64,000 nt of DNA from positions 14,318,900 to 14,382,899 of the forward strand of contig CM055107.1 in the NCBI GenBank assembly GCA_029204225.1. The letters run 5' to 3'. The notes beneath the pieces were generated by a model. That model was given only the letters and a program-made list of their open reading frames with translations, had not been told where the DNA came from and made no database searches. The position numbers and the translations under genes were made by a program. Source of the DNA: Diphasiastrum complanatum (lineage: Eukaryota > Streptophyta > Lycopodiopsida > Lycopodiales > Lycopodiaceae). Every line of letters starts with the position of its first letter. The first letter of the stretch is position 1. Shown piece after piece: positions 21,601 to 31,499 of the stretch.

Positions 21601-24600
21601 ACTTCTTAACTGGGTCCTCTCTTGTTTCCAAGTGGTGATTTTTTCCTTTTGTTTTGTTTTGTTTTGGTCTTAGTTGCTCTCTTTTTACTGCAAAAGCCTT
21701 GTATAGTGGTTTCCATTCATAAACATTCATTTGGACTCGCATAATGTCAAAAACCCAAGTTTTATAAGTAAATTTCTTGTAAGCTAGTTGCATCATGTGA
21801 AAAGCCCAAGTTCACTCACAAACTTGCCAATAATCCCCTTAGAAATTGTCAAACCTAAAGACATACGCCAAAACATATATCCATTTTAAATTGATGAAAT
21901 AATTTCTATTGGATGCGAATGGTCTTTTCCTTGACAAATTTCAAAATTCAAAGTGCATATTTCGAAATTGCAAGGAGACATGCATAATCTCTTTCATGAA
22001 AAATTTGAAGAGGAAAATTGCCACATCTTCATGGCAAAATGCCAACAAAACGATAAAAACAACTCTGACTATAACAAGTACTAACAATTTGAAAGAGTCG
22101 TTCTGCATCCAATCGACATTAATTTATCGATTTGAAAAGAATATATGTTTGAGCCTATGTTTTAAATTATAAATTGCACAAGGGATACAAATTCATGTAT
22201 AGATACATTGATTGAGTAGACAAAAAGGAAAATAAAGACAAGGAGCATATGCCTAGCTATAGACAATGTGTATCTGCCTAGCTGATTGCTTATTGTGTGA
22301 AAATTTCTAGTGTTTTGTTTGCAATACAACATTGTGTCTTGTGTCTCCTTTGGCAGGGTTTGTATTGTCCTCAACTTAGGCAACAAACTGTCTTCAAGGT
22401 TTATCAAAACATATATCACGTCTACCATTTCCAAGAACAAAGTGAAAATCTCCCTGTAAGCTACAAAGTATATATGTGTTCACGTTAGAAATCATTATGC
22501 TTTGTGTTACTTCTCTTAGTGTCTCATTGCAATCAATTTTGCATACATTGTCAACTCATCTCGAAAATTCAAGATATACTGAAGATGATCACATGCATCA
22601 ATAGGTCAATTATTAACCTCAATTCAAGGCTAGAATTGGGTTGCTAGTTCATGAAATGGCTACGTTAATTAACTCAGGGAGTGTGCTGAGCGGTGGAGGC
22701 ATTGTTCCAGCCAAACAGGCATCTCCTAGCGTATGGTATGACATGGTCGATGGCTTTCAGCAAGGAGCCTTAAGCACTCGCCTTGGAATCCCCATGATAT
22801 ATGGAATTGACGCTGTTCACGGGCACAATAATGTCTATGGAGCAACTCTATTCCCACACAACATTGGATTGGGAGCTACAAGGCATTGATCTACACGTAC
22901 TGTAGAAAAACTTGGCCACTTTCTATTGTTTTCTGTTCTTGGATTCAAAGGCTGTAAAAATCCTTCGCTCTTAGCTCTCATTCTTTAGTTTACAGGGATC
23001 CTTTCTTGGCCCGGAGAATAGGTGTTGCAACTGCTTTGGAGGTTCGTGGTACCGGCATACCATACGTTTTTGCTCCTTGTATAGCTGTAAGTTTTGTGTG
23101 ACAAGCATTGAAATCCCTTATGTTCTGTGCTACAGATCTGATGTACTTTCAATGGCAAACTTATTACGGTCCTTACTAAAGCTCTTATGCATTCTGCTAA
23201 TAGAGAAACATGATTACTACACAATCTCCCTACTTCTGTTTCAATTTTAAGACGAATTGTTTAGTAAAAGCATCCCATAGTGCCCCGCTTGCTTTGATGG
23301 TCGTTTTTTTCTTTCACCAGCCACCTCTACTTGTTTATTTTTTCAGCTCATAAGATTTGAGTTTCATGAAATGGATTGTATTTCAGACTTGCCGTGATCC
23401 TCGATGGGGCAGATGCTACGAAAGTTATGGAGAAGACACGGATCTAGTAAGGAACATGACAGACATAATTATAGGGTTGCAAGGAGAACCCACCGTTCCA
23501 GGCACACCTTTCGTTGGTGGCGGGTAACTTTACTTTATGGATCTCTCTTTTGTCTCTCAAGAACCGCAGACTCAATAGTGATATCTGTTTTGATATTCAA
23601 ATTCCTTTGCCTACAATATTTCAGGTCTCGGGTAGCTGCATGTGCAAAGCATTTTGTTGGTGACGGAGGGACTGTTGATGGCATTGATGAAAACAACACG
23701 GTGACAAGCTACCAGGAACTTGTGAAGATCCACATGGCTCCATATGTTGATGCCATTGCAAAAGGAGTATCTACAGTGATGATTTCGTATTCAAGCTTTA
23801 ACGGAGTCAAAATGCACAGGAACAAGTTCCTAATCACGAAAGTTCTTAAACGACAACTTGGTTTCAAAGTAACAGAATGTAATTTCAACATGTTAGCTCA
23901 TCAGTCTTTAAAATTCACACCTCTTTGCAGTAGTTTGAATCTACTCTATGTGAAAAACATTTCGTTTGGGGGCGCGAATGCAGGGCTTTACAATCTCAGA
24001 TTTTTTGGGAATTGATCGAATCACAACCCCCCCTGACGCTAATTATACATACTCGGTTCTTGTCTCTGTCAATGCAGGCATAGACATGGTTCGACTCTAA
24101 TGCTTTCTAAATTTAATGAGCCGTGACTTTCTTGCTGTAAAAAACTTGGTTTTTTTGGAAGAAGTCGTAATCACGTTTTGCTCTGCCCATGAGTTCTTTG
24201 ACATGTAGCCTTCTTTGGATATAAGGTTCTTGGTCTGTCTAACATCTTGAGTCATTCTTGTTTTGTTTCATTAGTGCAGATAATGGTGCCTTTCGATTAC
24301 CCAACCTTCATAAACACTTTGGAAGCTCTTGTCCTCGATGGAAGCATTTCAATGAGGAGAATTAACAGCGCTGTACGAAGAATATTGAGAGTAAAATTCA
24401 CACTTGGTTTGTTTGAACAACCTATGGCTACAAGATCCTTAAACAGTGAAGTTGGACAAGATGTAAGTATCCTTTTTGTCTTAAGTTGGTCTGATTTATT
24501 AGAACTTCATGTAGGATTTAAAGCTCAGGTCATCTTTGAAGTAAAGTTGTACCATTTGAAAATGGAAGATGAATCATGCCCTTTAGGGTCTCTTATAACC

Positions 24601-25584
24601 CTACAATAGTCTGCACAATAGCACTGATACAGTGTCCTGAACTCCAGGATCATAGAAAATTGGCCCGAGAAGCAGTCCGAAAATCTGTTGTGCTCCTAAA
24701 AAATGGTAAAATGGGGGACGCTCCTTTGTTGCCTTTGGACAAAACTGCTCCCAAAATACTTGTAGCAGGCACACATGCAAATGACATCGGGTTACAGTGT
24801 GGAGGTTGGTCTATAAGCTGGCAAGGATCTGCTGGCAATACAACTATAGGTAAGTCATTACATAATATTTGTTCGAGTCGCAGATGGTATTGAAGCTGTG
24901 TTTGATTCAACTTACCCTTGTCCGTTTTATCTCAAAACCAGTATTGATTTGTGCTGTGTAGGAACCACAATCTTAGAAGGGATCTCTACTGTAGTTGGTG
25001 GATCAACAGAAGTGGATCACCAGGTAGCTCCTGATGCAAACTACCCTAAAGGAAAAGGGTATTCTTATGGTATTGTTGTCATTGGAGAGCCACCGTATGC
25101 AGAGATACCGGGCGATAGCTCAAACTTGACAATTCCATCAGACGGCATTCAAACAATACAGAATGTGTGCAGCTCATTAAAATGTCTGGTCATCCTAATA
25201 TCAGGCAGACCACTGGTAATTGAGCCTTATCTGCCTATGATGGATGCTTTTGTTGCTGCTTGGCTGCCTGGGACTGAAGGAGCGGGGATAGCTGACGTGA
25301 TTTTTGGTGACTATGACTTCAACGGAAAGCTTCCCAGGACATGGTTCAAGACAGTAGACCAGTTGCCTATGAATGTGGGTGACAAAAATTACGATCCATT
25401 GTTTCCTTATGGATTCGGTTTAAGCATGAACCTCCATCATCGAACGTCAAATTGCTACTTACACAAGGCAGGTAGAAGGATCACCATATACATAATTTTT
25501 TGGTACACAATAACAATAGTTGGGATCCCTTTATTGGCTGCAGGATCAGGCCACACAACACGAGGATCTCTGTTAATTAGATAA
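18696..25584 (+). CDS. GH3 beta-glucosidase / exo-beta-glucanase, left copy (9 exons, 673 aa)
   Basis: Secreted plant glycoside hydrolase family 3 enzyme, which would release glucose from beta-glucans or beta-glucosides in the cell wall. Exons: 18696-18927, 22678-22882, 22996-23086, 23387-23523, 23625-23868, 23984-24088, 24280-24462, 24648-24849, 24962-25584. The start ATG is followed by a hydrophobic signal peptide (about residues 1-24). Family landmarks are [28 protein letters not shown] (Lys230-His231) and TISD with predicted nucleophile Asp309. Predicted acid/base Glu509 lies in [10 protein letters not shown], and the C-terminal domain includes [17 protein letters not shown]. All joins keep frame. 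Oddities: intron 1 is 3750 bp; intron 2 uses a GC donor; W-Q-A after Asp309 in the twin is F-L-G here. The twin's stop TGA is CGA, adding up to 47 residues with a hydrophobic stretch at 640-660. A possible 72-bp in-frame intron (25472-25543) could remove that stretch. Confidence 0.9.
19172..19390 (+). repeat. 107-bp tandem duplication within intron 1
   Basis: Units begin CAAGATTCTTGTAACGCATA at 19172 and CAATATTCTTGTAAGGCATA at 19279 and continue in parallel to GTATTCTAGTTGTAAAAC. Confidence 0.8.
20340..20427 (+). pseudogene. Glycine decarboxylase P-protein (GLDP) fragment inside intron 1
   Basis: The plus strand reads [16 protein letters not shown] then FRNIMEN. This closely matches the highly conserved start of the P-protein catalytic region ([24 protein letters not shown]) of the mitochondrial glycine cleavage system. 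Only about 25 codons are recognisable. The sequence then reads FGS-stop, and the upstream frame does not match P-protein. It is a fragment captured from elsewhere in the genome, in the same orientation as the GH3 gene, and it would be spliced out. Whether it is retroposed or captured from genomic DNA cannot be told from one exon. Confidence 0.65.
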
Positions 25585-26065
25585 CGTTTACCCTGGCCTT
25601 GTGCATAAAGAAGTGCAGAATCCAGATTGCAATTTTCCTTCTTTCCAATAAAATGTAGATGTGCCACATTCCTTTTTCTATCAAGAACAACAATCGAGAA
25701 CCAACCCATTTGCAGTGGCCATGCACATCAATTATGATTCAATAAATTGGATTGCACAATGACAAGCTTCCATCTACGGGTTTGAGTGTGGTTGCAGTGA
25801 AGAATTTATCTGATATCAACACAGCATGATTGGACTTTGTTGACATTGCCTTGTCTGTTCAAGTTGATCATTGGAGTTTTTGCTAAAGTCCAAATCATAA
25901 GAATGTATGCGCACAAAAAGCTCTTTGCCACATTTCTAATGACTTTTTTTGCAAGAATTGGGTCCTTTAGATGTACCTCTTTATGCAAGTTGTAAATAAC
26001 AAAAAGTCATGTCTCTTTCTTTTTCTTGCATGTATCCCTAGGCAAACCTGAATGACGCACTAACA

Positions 26066-27640
26066 TTATCACGAACAACAATAATCAAATAAAAAAATAT
26101 CTTTGCACATTAACAAAGTCATTTCATATATGTTTTTCAATGCTGTCATATCTCTACTCATGCGTACATTTTGGATCACAGCTCAATTCTTGAGGTAAGA
26201 AACAAAAAAAAAAGGAAAATGCTAACCATTATGCCACATTTTCAAGACAACTATAATTTGAATGTAGTTAACTATGTTCCATCCATTCTTTCACAATCAC
26301 ATTTTCTACTTCAAGAAATTTGTGGCAATGCCTTTGTGTAAACTACAAAATGCTTGTTATAGTCCTCTTGAGAGTGGCTTTGTCATGGGCATTGCAGAGT
26401 TCACAAAAGGGAGCCTAATTTCTCACTTGGGTGAAATTAAAATTTTTGGCTTTTAGCTTATCTACTTTTAAGCTTAGATGTTGTCAAGTTGGTATCTAAA
26501 TGTCATGAATTTTTGTAGATTTGCTAACTAGAATCAAAGGTCATATATAGAAACTTGTTCCCAAGGTATTTCCTTAGGAATGGATACAAAATAGTTCCTT
26601 AGGAATGGTTGTCCTAATCCTATGGAATGGGTTTAAGGGGTCTTTCCTTAACAACATTTTCTAGGCCACTCTTTAGAAGAAGAAAATTGAGTTAAATCCT
26701 TCTTTTTACACATTGAAATACACATCATATTGAGAGGTTCTTTGCACTTATACTTGGTCTACTAGTTAAGGGCATCACCAAAAAAAAGTACTTAAGGAAT
26801 TGTTCCTTAGATACATTAGGAACTTATGAGCTTAGGGATGAGATTGGGAGAACAAGAATAGAAACACTTTTTTATGCACAAACTTGAGAACTTAGGAACA
26901 CGAACATTTAAAAAACTTTTCTTTTATATTGATAAAGTTGTTTTGCATTTTCATTTACAACAGTTGTTGAGATTTGGCTAGTTATATAAAAAGCTCTAAG
27001 TAAACTTTGTCCAGTTATCGTACCTTAAGGTACTTTAGAAAGTTACAAACTTGGGAACAAGAACAAGAAAAAAAACAAAACACAAACATTTTTTCACTTA
27101 GAAACTTGGGAACATGAATAGGAACAAGAACAAATATCCATTTTCATGGACTTAGGAACTTAGGAATGGGATCATAAATCCTTCTTTTATGCACGAAACC
27201 ATTTTTTTAGATAACAAAAAATAATTTTTGATTAATTTTATGAACGAGCTTTCATCCCTTGTGAAGTTATCTCGTTATAGGATTTTATGAGGGTATTAAA
27301 GAAATTCAACTGATTTAAGAAATATTTAAACCTAGAAAATTGTTCCTTGTCATTCCTAGTTCGGCTCTATTCCATTAAACTTTGAAGAGTTAGAGTCTGA
27401 AGTGAATGAATGTGCGTTGGACAAAGTTGAATGATGCCAAAAATATTAGTCATATCGAGTAAGAGGAAAAATTTGCCAAATCGTACAAAAGTTTGTGACT
27501 AAAGAATTTTGGCATGTGATGTAGTTTCCACACTATGCATGCTATTTAGGCACTTGGAATATAATAAATCGAATAATGAGTGCCAGTGTAGAAGGACTAA
27601 TTTCTTGGAACAATAGAAAAAAGAAATCCATTTCATCGAC
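26066..27640. other. AT-rich DNA without recognisable genes
   Basis: No coding remnant is seen. Words such as CCTTAGGAA and ACTTAGGAAC recur many times between 26560 and 27180, on both sides of an AACAAGAACAAG-rich patch, which suggests a decayed low-complexity repeat. Confidence 0.4.
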
Positions 27641-27649
27641 TTCAACATA

Positions 27650-28204
27650 GGTAGACTATATTGGAGCTACACATGCATTGGAAAAAGCTATATAGATTAG
27701 ATTGGTTATAAAATCCCATACCAAGGATACAATAGCCAAGCAAGCCGCAACAAAGCAACACAAAGGAATCGGAAGGTGGACAAACCAACCCAACCAAACC
27801 TAGATCATGGATCTAGCCCCCAAGCTATGGATCAAGCACTCACAAGAGAAGAGGAGTCACACTAGTAGCATGTAGCTACCAACATCACAATCAAGCATAC
27901 ACTAGTGACAGCCCAATGGGGATACTTATACCCTCCAAGGCCCATGCACCACTAGTAGTGTGCGATGACACCTCATTGGACACCTCTACAGCCTAACTAG
28001 GCCATGTCATTCAGTTCCCCTATGACTCATTGATAGACCAATAAAAATCCACCATCTTGAGTTTAGGCCTCTCCAACCATTAATTATGATCATAGATATG
28101 TGAGGGCCCCAAACCCCTCAAAGTCATAATTAAATTACAGGTTGAGGTAGGCCTATTGACCTCCTAATAGGATAATTAAGTCGAGATCAGTCGTGGGCAT
28201 GACA
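27650..28204 (-). mobile_element. 3' LTR of a minus-strand Gypsy chromovirus (inner end approximate)
   Basis: On the minus strand AATAAAGGGAGAAAAA (PPT) precedes TGTCATGCCCACGACTGATC, with its TG at 28204. The LTR body shows phrases shared loosely with the 5' LTR at 40200-40919 (CATGGGCC, a CCCATTGG-like word, ACTAGTGTG). The far end was not located. Confidence 0.55.
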
Positions 28205-28232
28205 TTTTTCTCCCTTTATTCAAGTTCTGATC

Positions 28233-28544
28233 TCAAAACTTAAAGTTAGGGAAGTTCCTTTTCAGGCTACATTCTTGTTCCCAAGAATCATCATCGTCTG
28301 TATCACCCTTCCATCGAACCAGATGCTCGGTAACTATACAATTTCTTAATTGTGTAGTTCTAGTATCCAAGATCTTTTCGGGTTCAAGTTGAGTCACACT
28401 CAAAGACTCATCCAATAGGTCCAATTTGTCTTCAGAACCAAGATGTTTTGTTTCATATAGGCTTTTCTTAAGCCGGCTTACGTGAAAAATGTGAAAAATT
28501 ATCAAGTAGTTTTGTTTAGTCAAGTTGGGTAATTTTGTGGCCAA
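28233..28544 (-). pseudogene. Gypsy chromovirus integrase tail and chromodomain
   Basis: The 103-codon frame contains IIFHIFHVSRLKK, the end of the integrase C-terminal domain. A chromodomain follows: PEKILDTRTTQLRNCIVTEH, LVRWKGDTDDDDSWE and LKRNFPNF. All aromatic cage positions that I can place (Y/H, W, W) look near normal. The rest of pol is missing: plus-strand Copia sequence starts at 28739. The frame ends 29 bases before the LTR start, which fits the native 3' end of the element. Confidence 0.85.
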
Positions 28545-28738
28545 TATGCATTTTCAACTTAAAGATAGACTTTATAAAGTTAATAAGGCCTAAGAATTTT
28601 TACTATTTTTGAAAACTTAGGCAAGTTGATAAGGTCGAATTTGGACGCACTCTAATTGGTCAGTAGAGATGCATTGAATCTAGTCATGTTGGATCTAAGG
28701 TTTGTAAGAGATCTAGAAACTTCCATAAGTAGATAAGC

Positions 28739-30560
28739 TTGTGTAAGATCATCCAAATATGGCACGAGCCTATTATAAATTGGCTACAAATGTGGGAGAA
28801 ATTAATCTCTCTCATTCCTTTTGTTGGCAAGAAGAAAGATAGATCTAAGCTAAAATGTTTCTATTGTGGAGTCAAAGGACAATTTGCTAGTGAGTGCTTC
28901 AAAAAGAAAAGAAATCAAGGTGAGCAGCAAGGCAATTTCACTTTAGATGAGGATGGTGTTGATAAGAAAAATTCAAGGGATTTTTTTTTTTATGCCTTCT
29001 TGTTTGCTAACCAATGATCGAGATATTGATCCATGGTGGATTGATAGTGGAGCAAGCTTTCATATGACATGTCACAAAGAGTGCTTCACTTCTTTGGTAC
29101 CTTATGAAGGATAGAAGAAGGTCATCAACATGGCCAATGACGGTAAAGTTGTTATCAAGAGCATTGGTACTATTCCTATTTTTCTATCATCTACAAATAG
29201 GAATGTAAGCTTGAAGAATGTTTTGTTTTTACCTTCCATTACTAAGAATGTTCGTAGTGTGTGTCAATTGGTTGACAAAGGGATTAAAGTAGAATTTGTT
29301 GGTGATTCTTGCTTGATCAAAAGGAATGAAGTCTTGATTGCCCAAGGCAAGAGACAAGGTGATCTCTAAAAACTTGATGGATATGTTGTTTCTAACCATG
29401 GTGGTTTGAAGGCAAAGAAGCAAGTTGGTGAGCTTTGTTCAATGTCAAAGTCAAAAAGGTTGTCTTATTCTAGATCTAGCTCAAGATCTAAGATGCATTT
29501 TCGTTTAGTACATTTGGATGTGCATTGTACTAGGGATTTTAGTAATGGAGGAGCAAAGATGTTTGTGAGTTGCATTGATGACTTTAGTATATATTGTTGG
29601 ACTTATCTTCTAAAGAGTGAGGACTTCATATTTGATGTTTTTCTTAAGTTCAAGAATGTTGTGGAGAGTCGATTCAACATGAAAATCAAGTGCTTGAAGT
29701 TGGCAAATGAAGACCTATAAACAAAGTTCAAAGAGGCTTGTGTGGCACATGGGATCAAGAGGGAGCTTTCAAAGTCAAAGGTTCTACATGGTGTGGAAGA
29801 AAGGAAGATCAATCTTTTTGAAAGAGCTAAATCCATGAGGGTGAATGCAAATCTTCCTAAGTCATTTTGGGGTGAAGCTATGATGTGTGCTAAATTTGTT
29901 TGCAATAGGTACTCAAATGAAGACTTGGATGGTAAGAGTTCATTTGAGGTCCTTTTTGGTAAGAAGCCAATCTTGGAGCATCTGAAAATCTTTGGTAGTA
30001 CTTGCTATGTCAACTCATCTTTTGGATTCTTAAGGGAATCTTTGTTGGATATAGTGAAGTAAGGAAACATTATAGGGTTTACATTCCTAAGTCAAAGAAA
30101 TTTCACATTTCTAAGAATGTTGTTTTTGAAGAGCAGTCATCATCAACGATTCTACCTGTGAAACCTGTCATGACCAGATTGGACAAGTATAAAGCTTGAT
30201 GTTGATCAATCTAACATCTTTGGTGGTGATGAAGATGGTTATTTGGATGGTGATAGTGAAGATGCCTCTCCGAGTCAAGTATTAAGAAGATCATCAAGGG
30301 AAATACAAAATCCATCTAGGCTTACATATGATGAGAAGGGTAAGCAACTTGAAGGTACAAACTTTGCTTTTCTCACATATTTTGGTGAATCTTCTTGTGT
30401 AGATGAGGCTATGCAAGTGGATGGTGGTTTTCATGGATTGGAAGAAACTAATGGATATGGAAAAGAGGCCTTAGTAGTCAATGACTTTTACGGTCAAGAG
30501 GAAGATCAAGAGGTTGATCTTGAAGGGCTTCAACCTTACACAAAAGGAAAGGTGACAATT
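28739..30560 (+). pseudogene. Copia gag end, protease and integrase remnant (no RT)
   Basis: The order is Copia-like. A zinc knuckle CFYCGVKGQFASEC has the metal-binding His replaced by Gln. It is followed by WWIDSGASFHMTCHK (protease active site, Asp present) and then NVLFLPSITKNV. Integrase reads HLDVHCTRDFSNGGAKMFV, FKEACVAHGIKREL, LPKSFWGEAMMCAKFVCNRY and PILEHLKIFGSTCYVN, then the post-integrase linker VGYSEVRKHYRVYIPKSKKF. The frame breaks near 29010, 29115, 29370, 29720 and 30060. The second catalytic Asp region (normally SDNGGEY) reads LANEDL then stop. The reverse transcriptase is absent; the linker passes directly into a non-coding segment at about 30560. Confidence 0.82.
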
Positions 30561-30860
30561 TGGAGCTAGTCAAGAGCATCAAAAGGAAGTCAAGTGGAAA
30601 AGATACTTTGGATCTATTTTTTCCAGGTGTTTGAAGAATCAAGGTCAAGGGAGCATCAAAGAAGTTCTGTTTAAGTTTACTTTTCTTGTTCTATCTCATG
30701 TTTGAACAATTTCATGTGAATGTGTGCAAATTGTCAAGATATGGTGAAACTAGTTACATAGTTTTGCATCAGTTTGATGTTGGAGTTGTGACTAGCATTC
30801 TTGGTTGGTTTTGCTGATGGAAATGAAGCTAAGGGAGGCTCATTATATTACTTGTGAAGG
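30560..30860 (+). repeat. Replacement segment in place of RT, copy 1
   Basis: Starting GGAGCTAGTCAAGAGCATCA, this non-coding stretch matches the minus strand of about 32362-31790, found at the equivalent place in the neighbouring Copia remnant. Shared words include TTGTCAAGATATGGT, CATCAGTTTGATGT (CATCATTTTGATGT in the other copy) and GTTTTGCTGATGGAAATGAA. Confidence 0.7.
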
Positions 30861-30894
30861 ATTTCAGATCATTGATGATCCAATCCATGTCCTT

Positions 30895-31494
30895 AATCTT
30901 TGATTACAAAAGAAGAAAATCCTACCAATCTCATCAATGTAGGAATATCAGCATCTACACACAAAATGAGATGCAAACTCTAATAGAAGTTGATCAAACA
31001 TGAATAAAATGATAATGTACTATTTCTATCCGTACAAAACCAGAAAGCTACTGTATTTCACACGTGTGGATCCAAACATAACAAATATAGATCATTCTAC
31101 ACATAGAATTGCATGCAATCACAAGTATAGATCATTCTACACATAGAATTGCATGCAATCACAAGTATAGTGCACCAATGGATAGTAGATCCCAAGAGAA
31201 CCATATATAAGCATGAAATGAGATAGAGAAGAGAGAAAATGTGTCTCTCCACAAGTTTTCTCCTTTTATAGCAGGTCCAAAACCTATTTGGCCACTTGGT
31301 TTTCCCTCCAAAATGGTAACCCTACTATTTTTGGGTCTAAATTCAAAGTACCCAACATTTAAATTTGAATATACTCAAACTCGCATTCTAACTTTCCCAC
31401 ACTTTCAAAAAGTGTTTATTCAAATGAAATTTAGACTAATGATTTGCCAAATATGGAAATATAACAAATATGATCAAACTAGTTGAATCTTTCA
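30895..31494 (-). mobile_element. 3' LTR of the minus-strand Copia remnant (inner end approximate)
   Basis: On the minus strand the purine tract AGTTGAAGAGGGAG precedes TGTGAAAGATTCAACTAG. A TATA-like GCTATAAAAGGAG follows near 31260-31272. A 40-bp tandem duplication lies at 31086-31165 (TAGATCATTCTACACATAGA per unit start) and a CACACGTGTG palindrome at 31059-31068. Confidence 0.65.
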
Positions 31495-31499
31495 CACTC

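Larger units (their letters stand above)
19032..22600 (+). mobile_element. About 3.4-kb insertion in intron 1 of the left GH3 copy (limits approximate)
   Basis: The first roughly 100 bases of intron 1 match the right copy until about 19030 (AATAGATACATAAAGGTATAG). The sequences then diverge until close to the exon 2 acceptor. The inserted block is AT-rich and contains a 107-bp tandem duplication, a host-gene fragment and no recognisable transposase or LTR. I could not define termini or a target-site duplication, so the mechanism is open. Helitron, Pack-type DNA transposon and several successive insertions are all possible. Confidence 0.6.
17085..26065 (+). repeat. Left arm of large inverted duplication
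   Basis: This arm matches the reverse complement of 57905-63335. The match starts near 17085 (CCTTAAAATGCAATCTCAAC), covers upstream tandem repeats, promoter, 5' leader and the whole GH3 gene, and ends near 26065 in the 3' flank (GACGCACTAAC). The arm is about 9.0 kb against about 5.4 kb on the right. Nearly all of the difference is a roughly 3.4-kb insertion in intron 1. Coding exons have equal lengths in both arms up to the last one. Confidence 0.9.

Noticed and set aside
23404-23560. Open frame starting [15 protein letters not shown] over GH3 exon 4 (and its twin near 60581)
   Set aside because: It is an off-frame reading of exon 4 plus intron. The correct frame reads [13 protein letters not shown].
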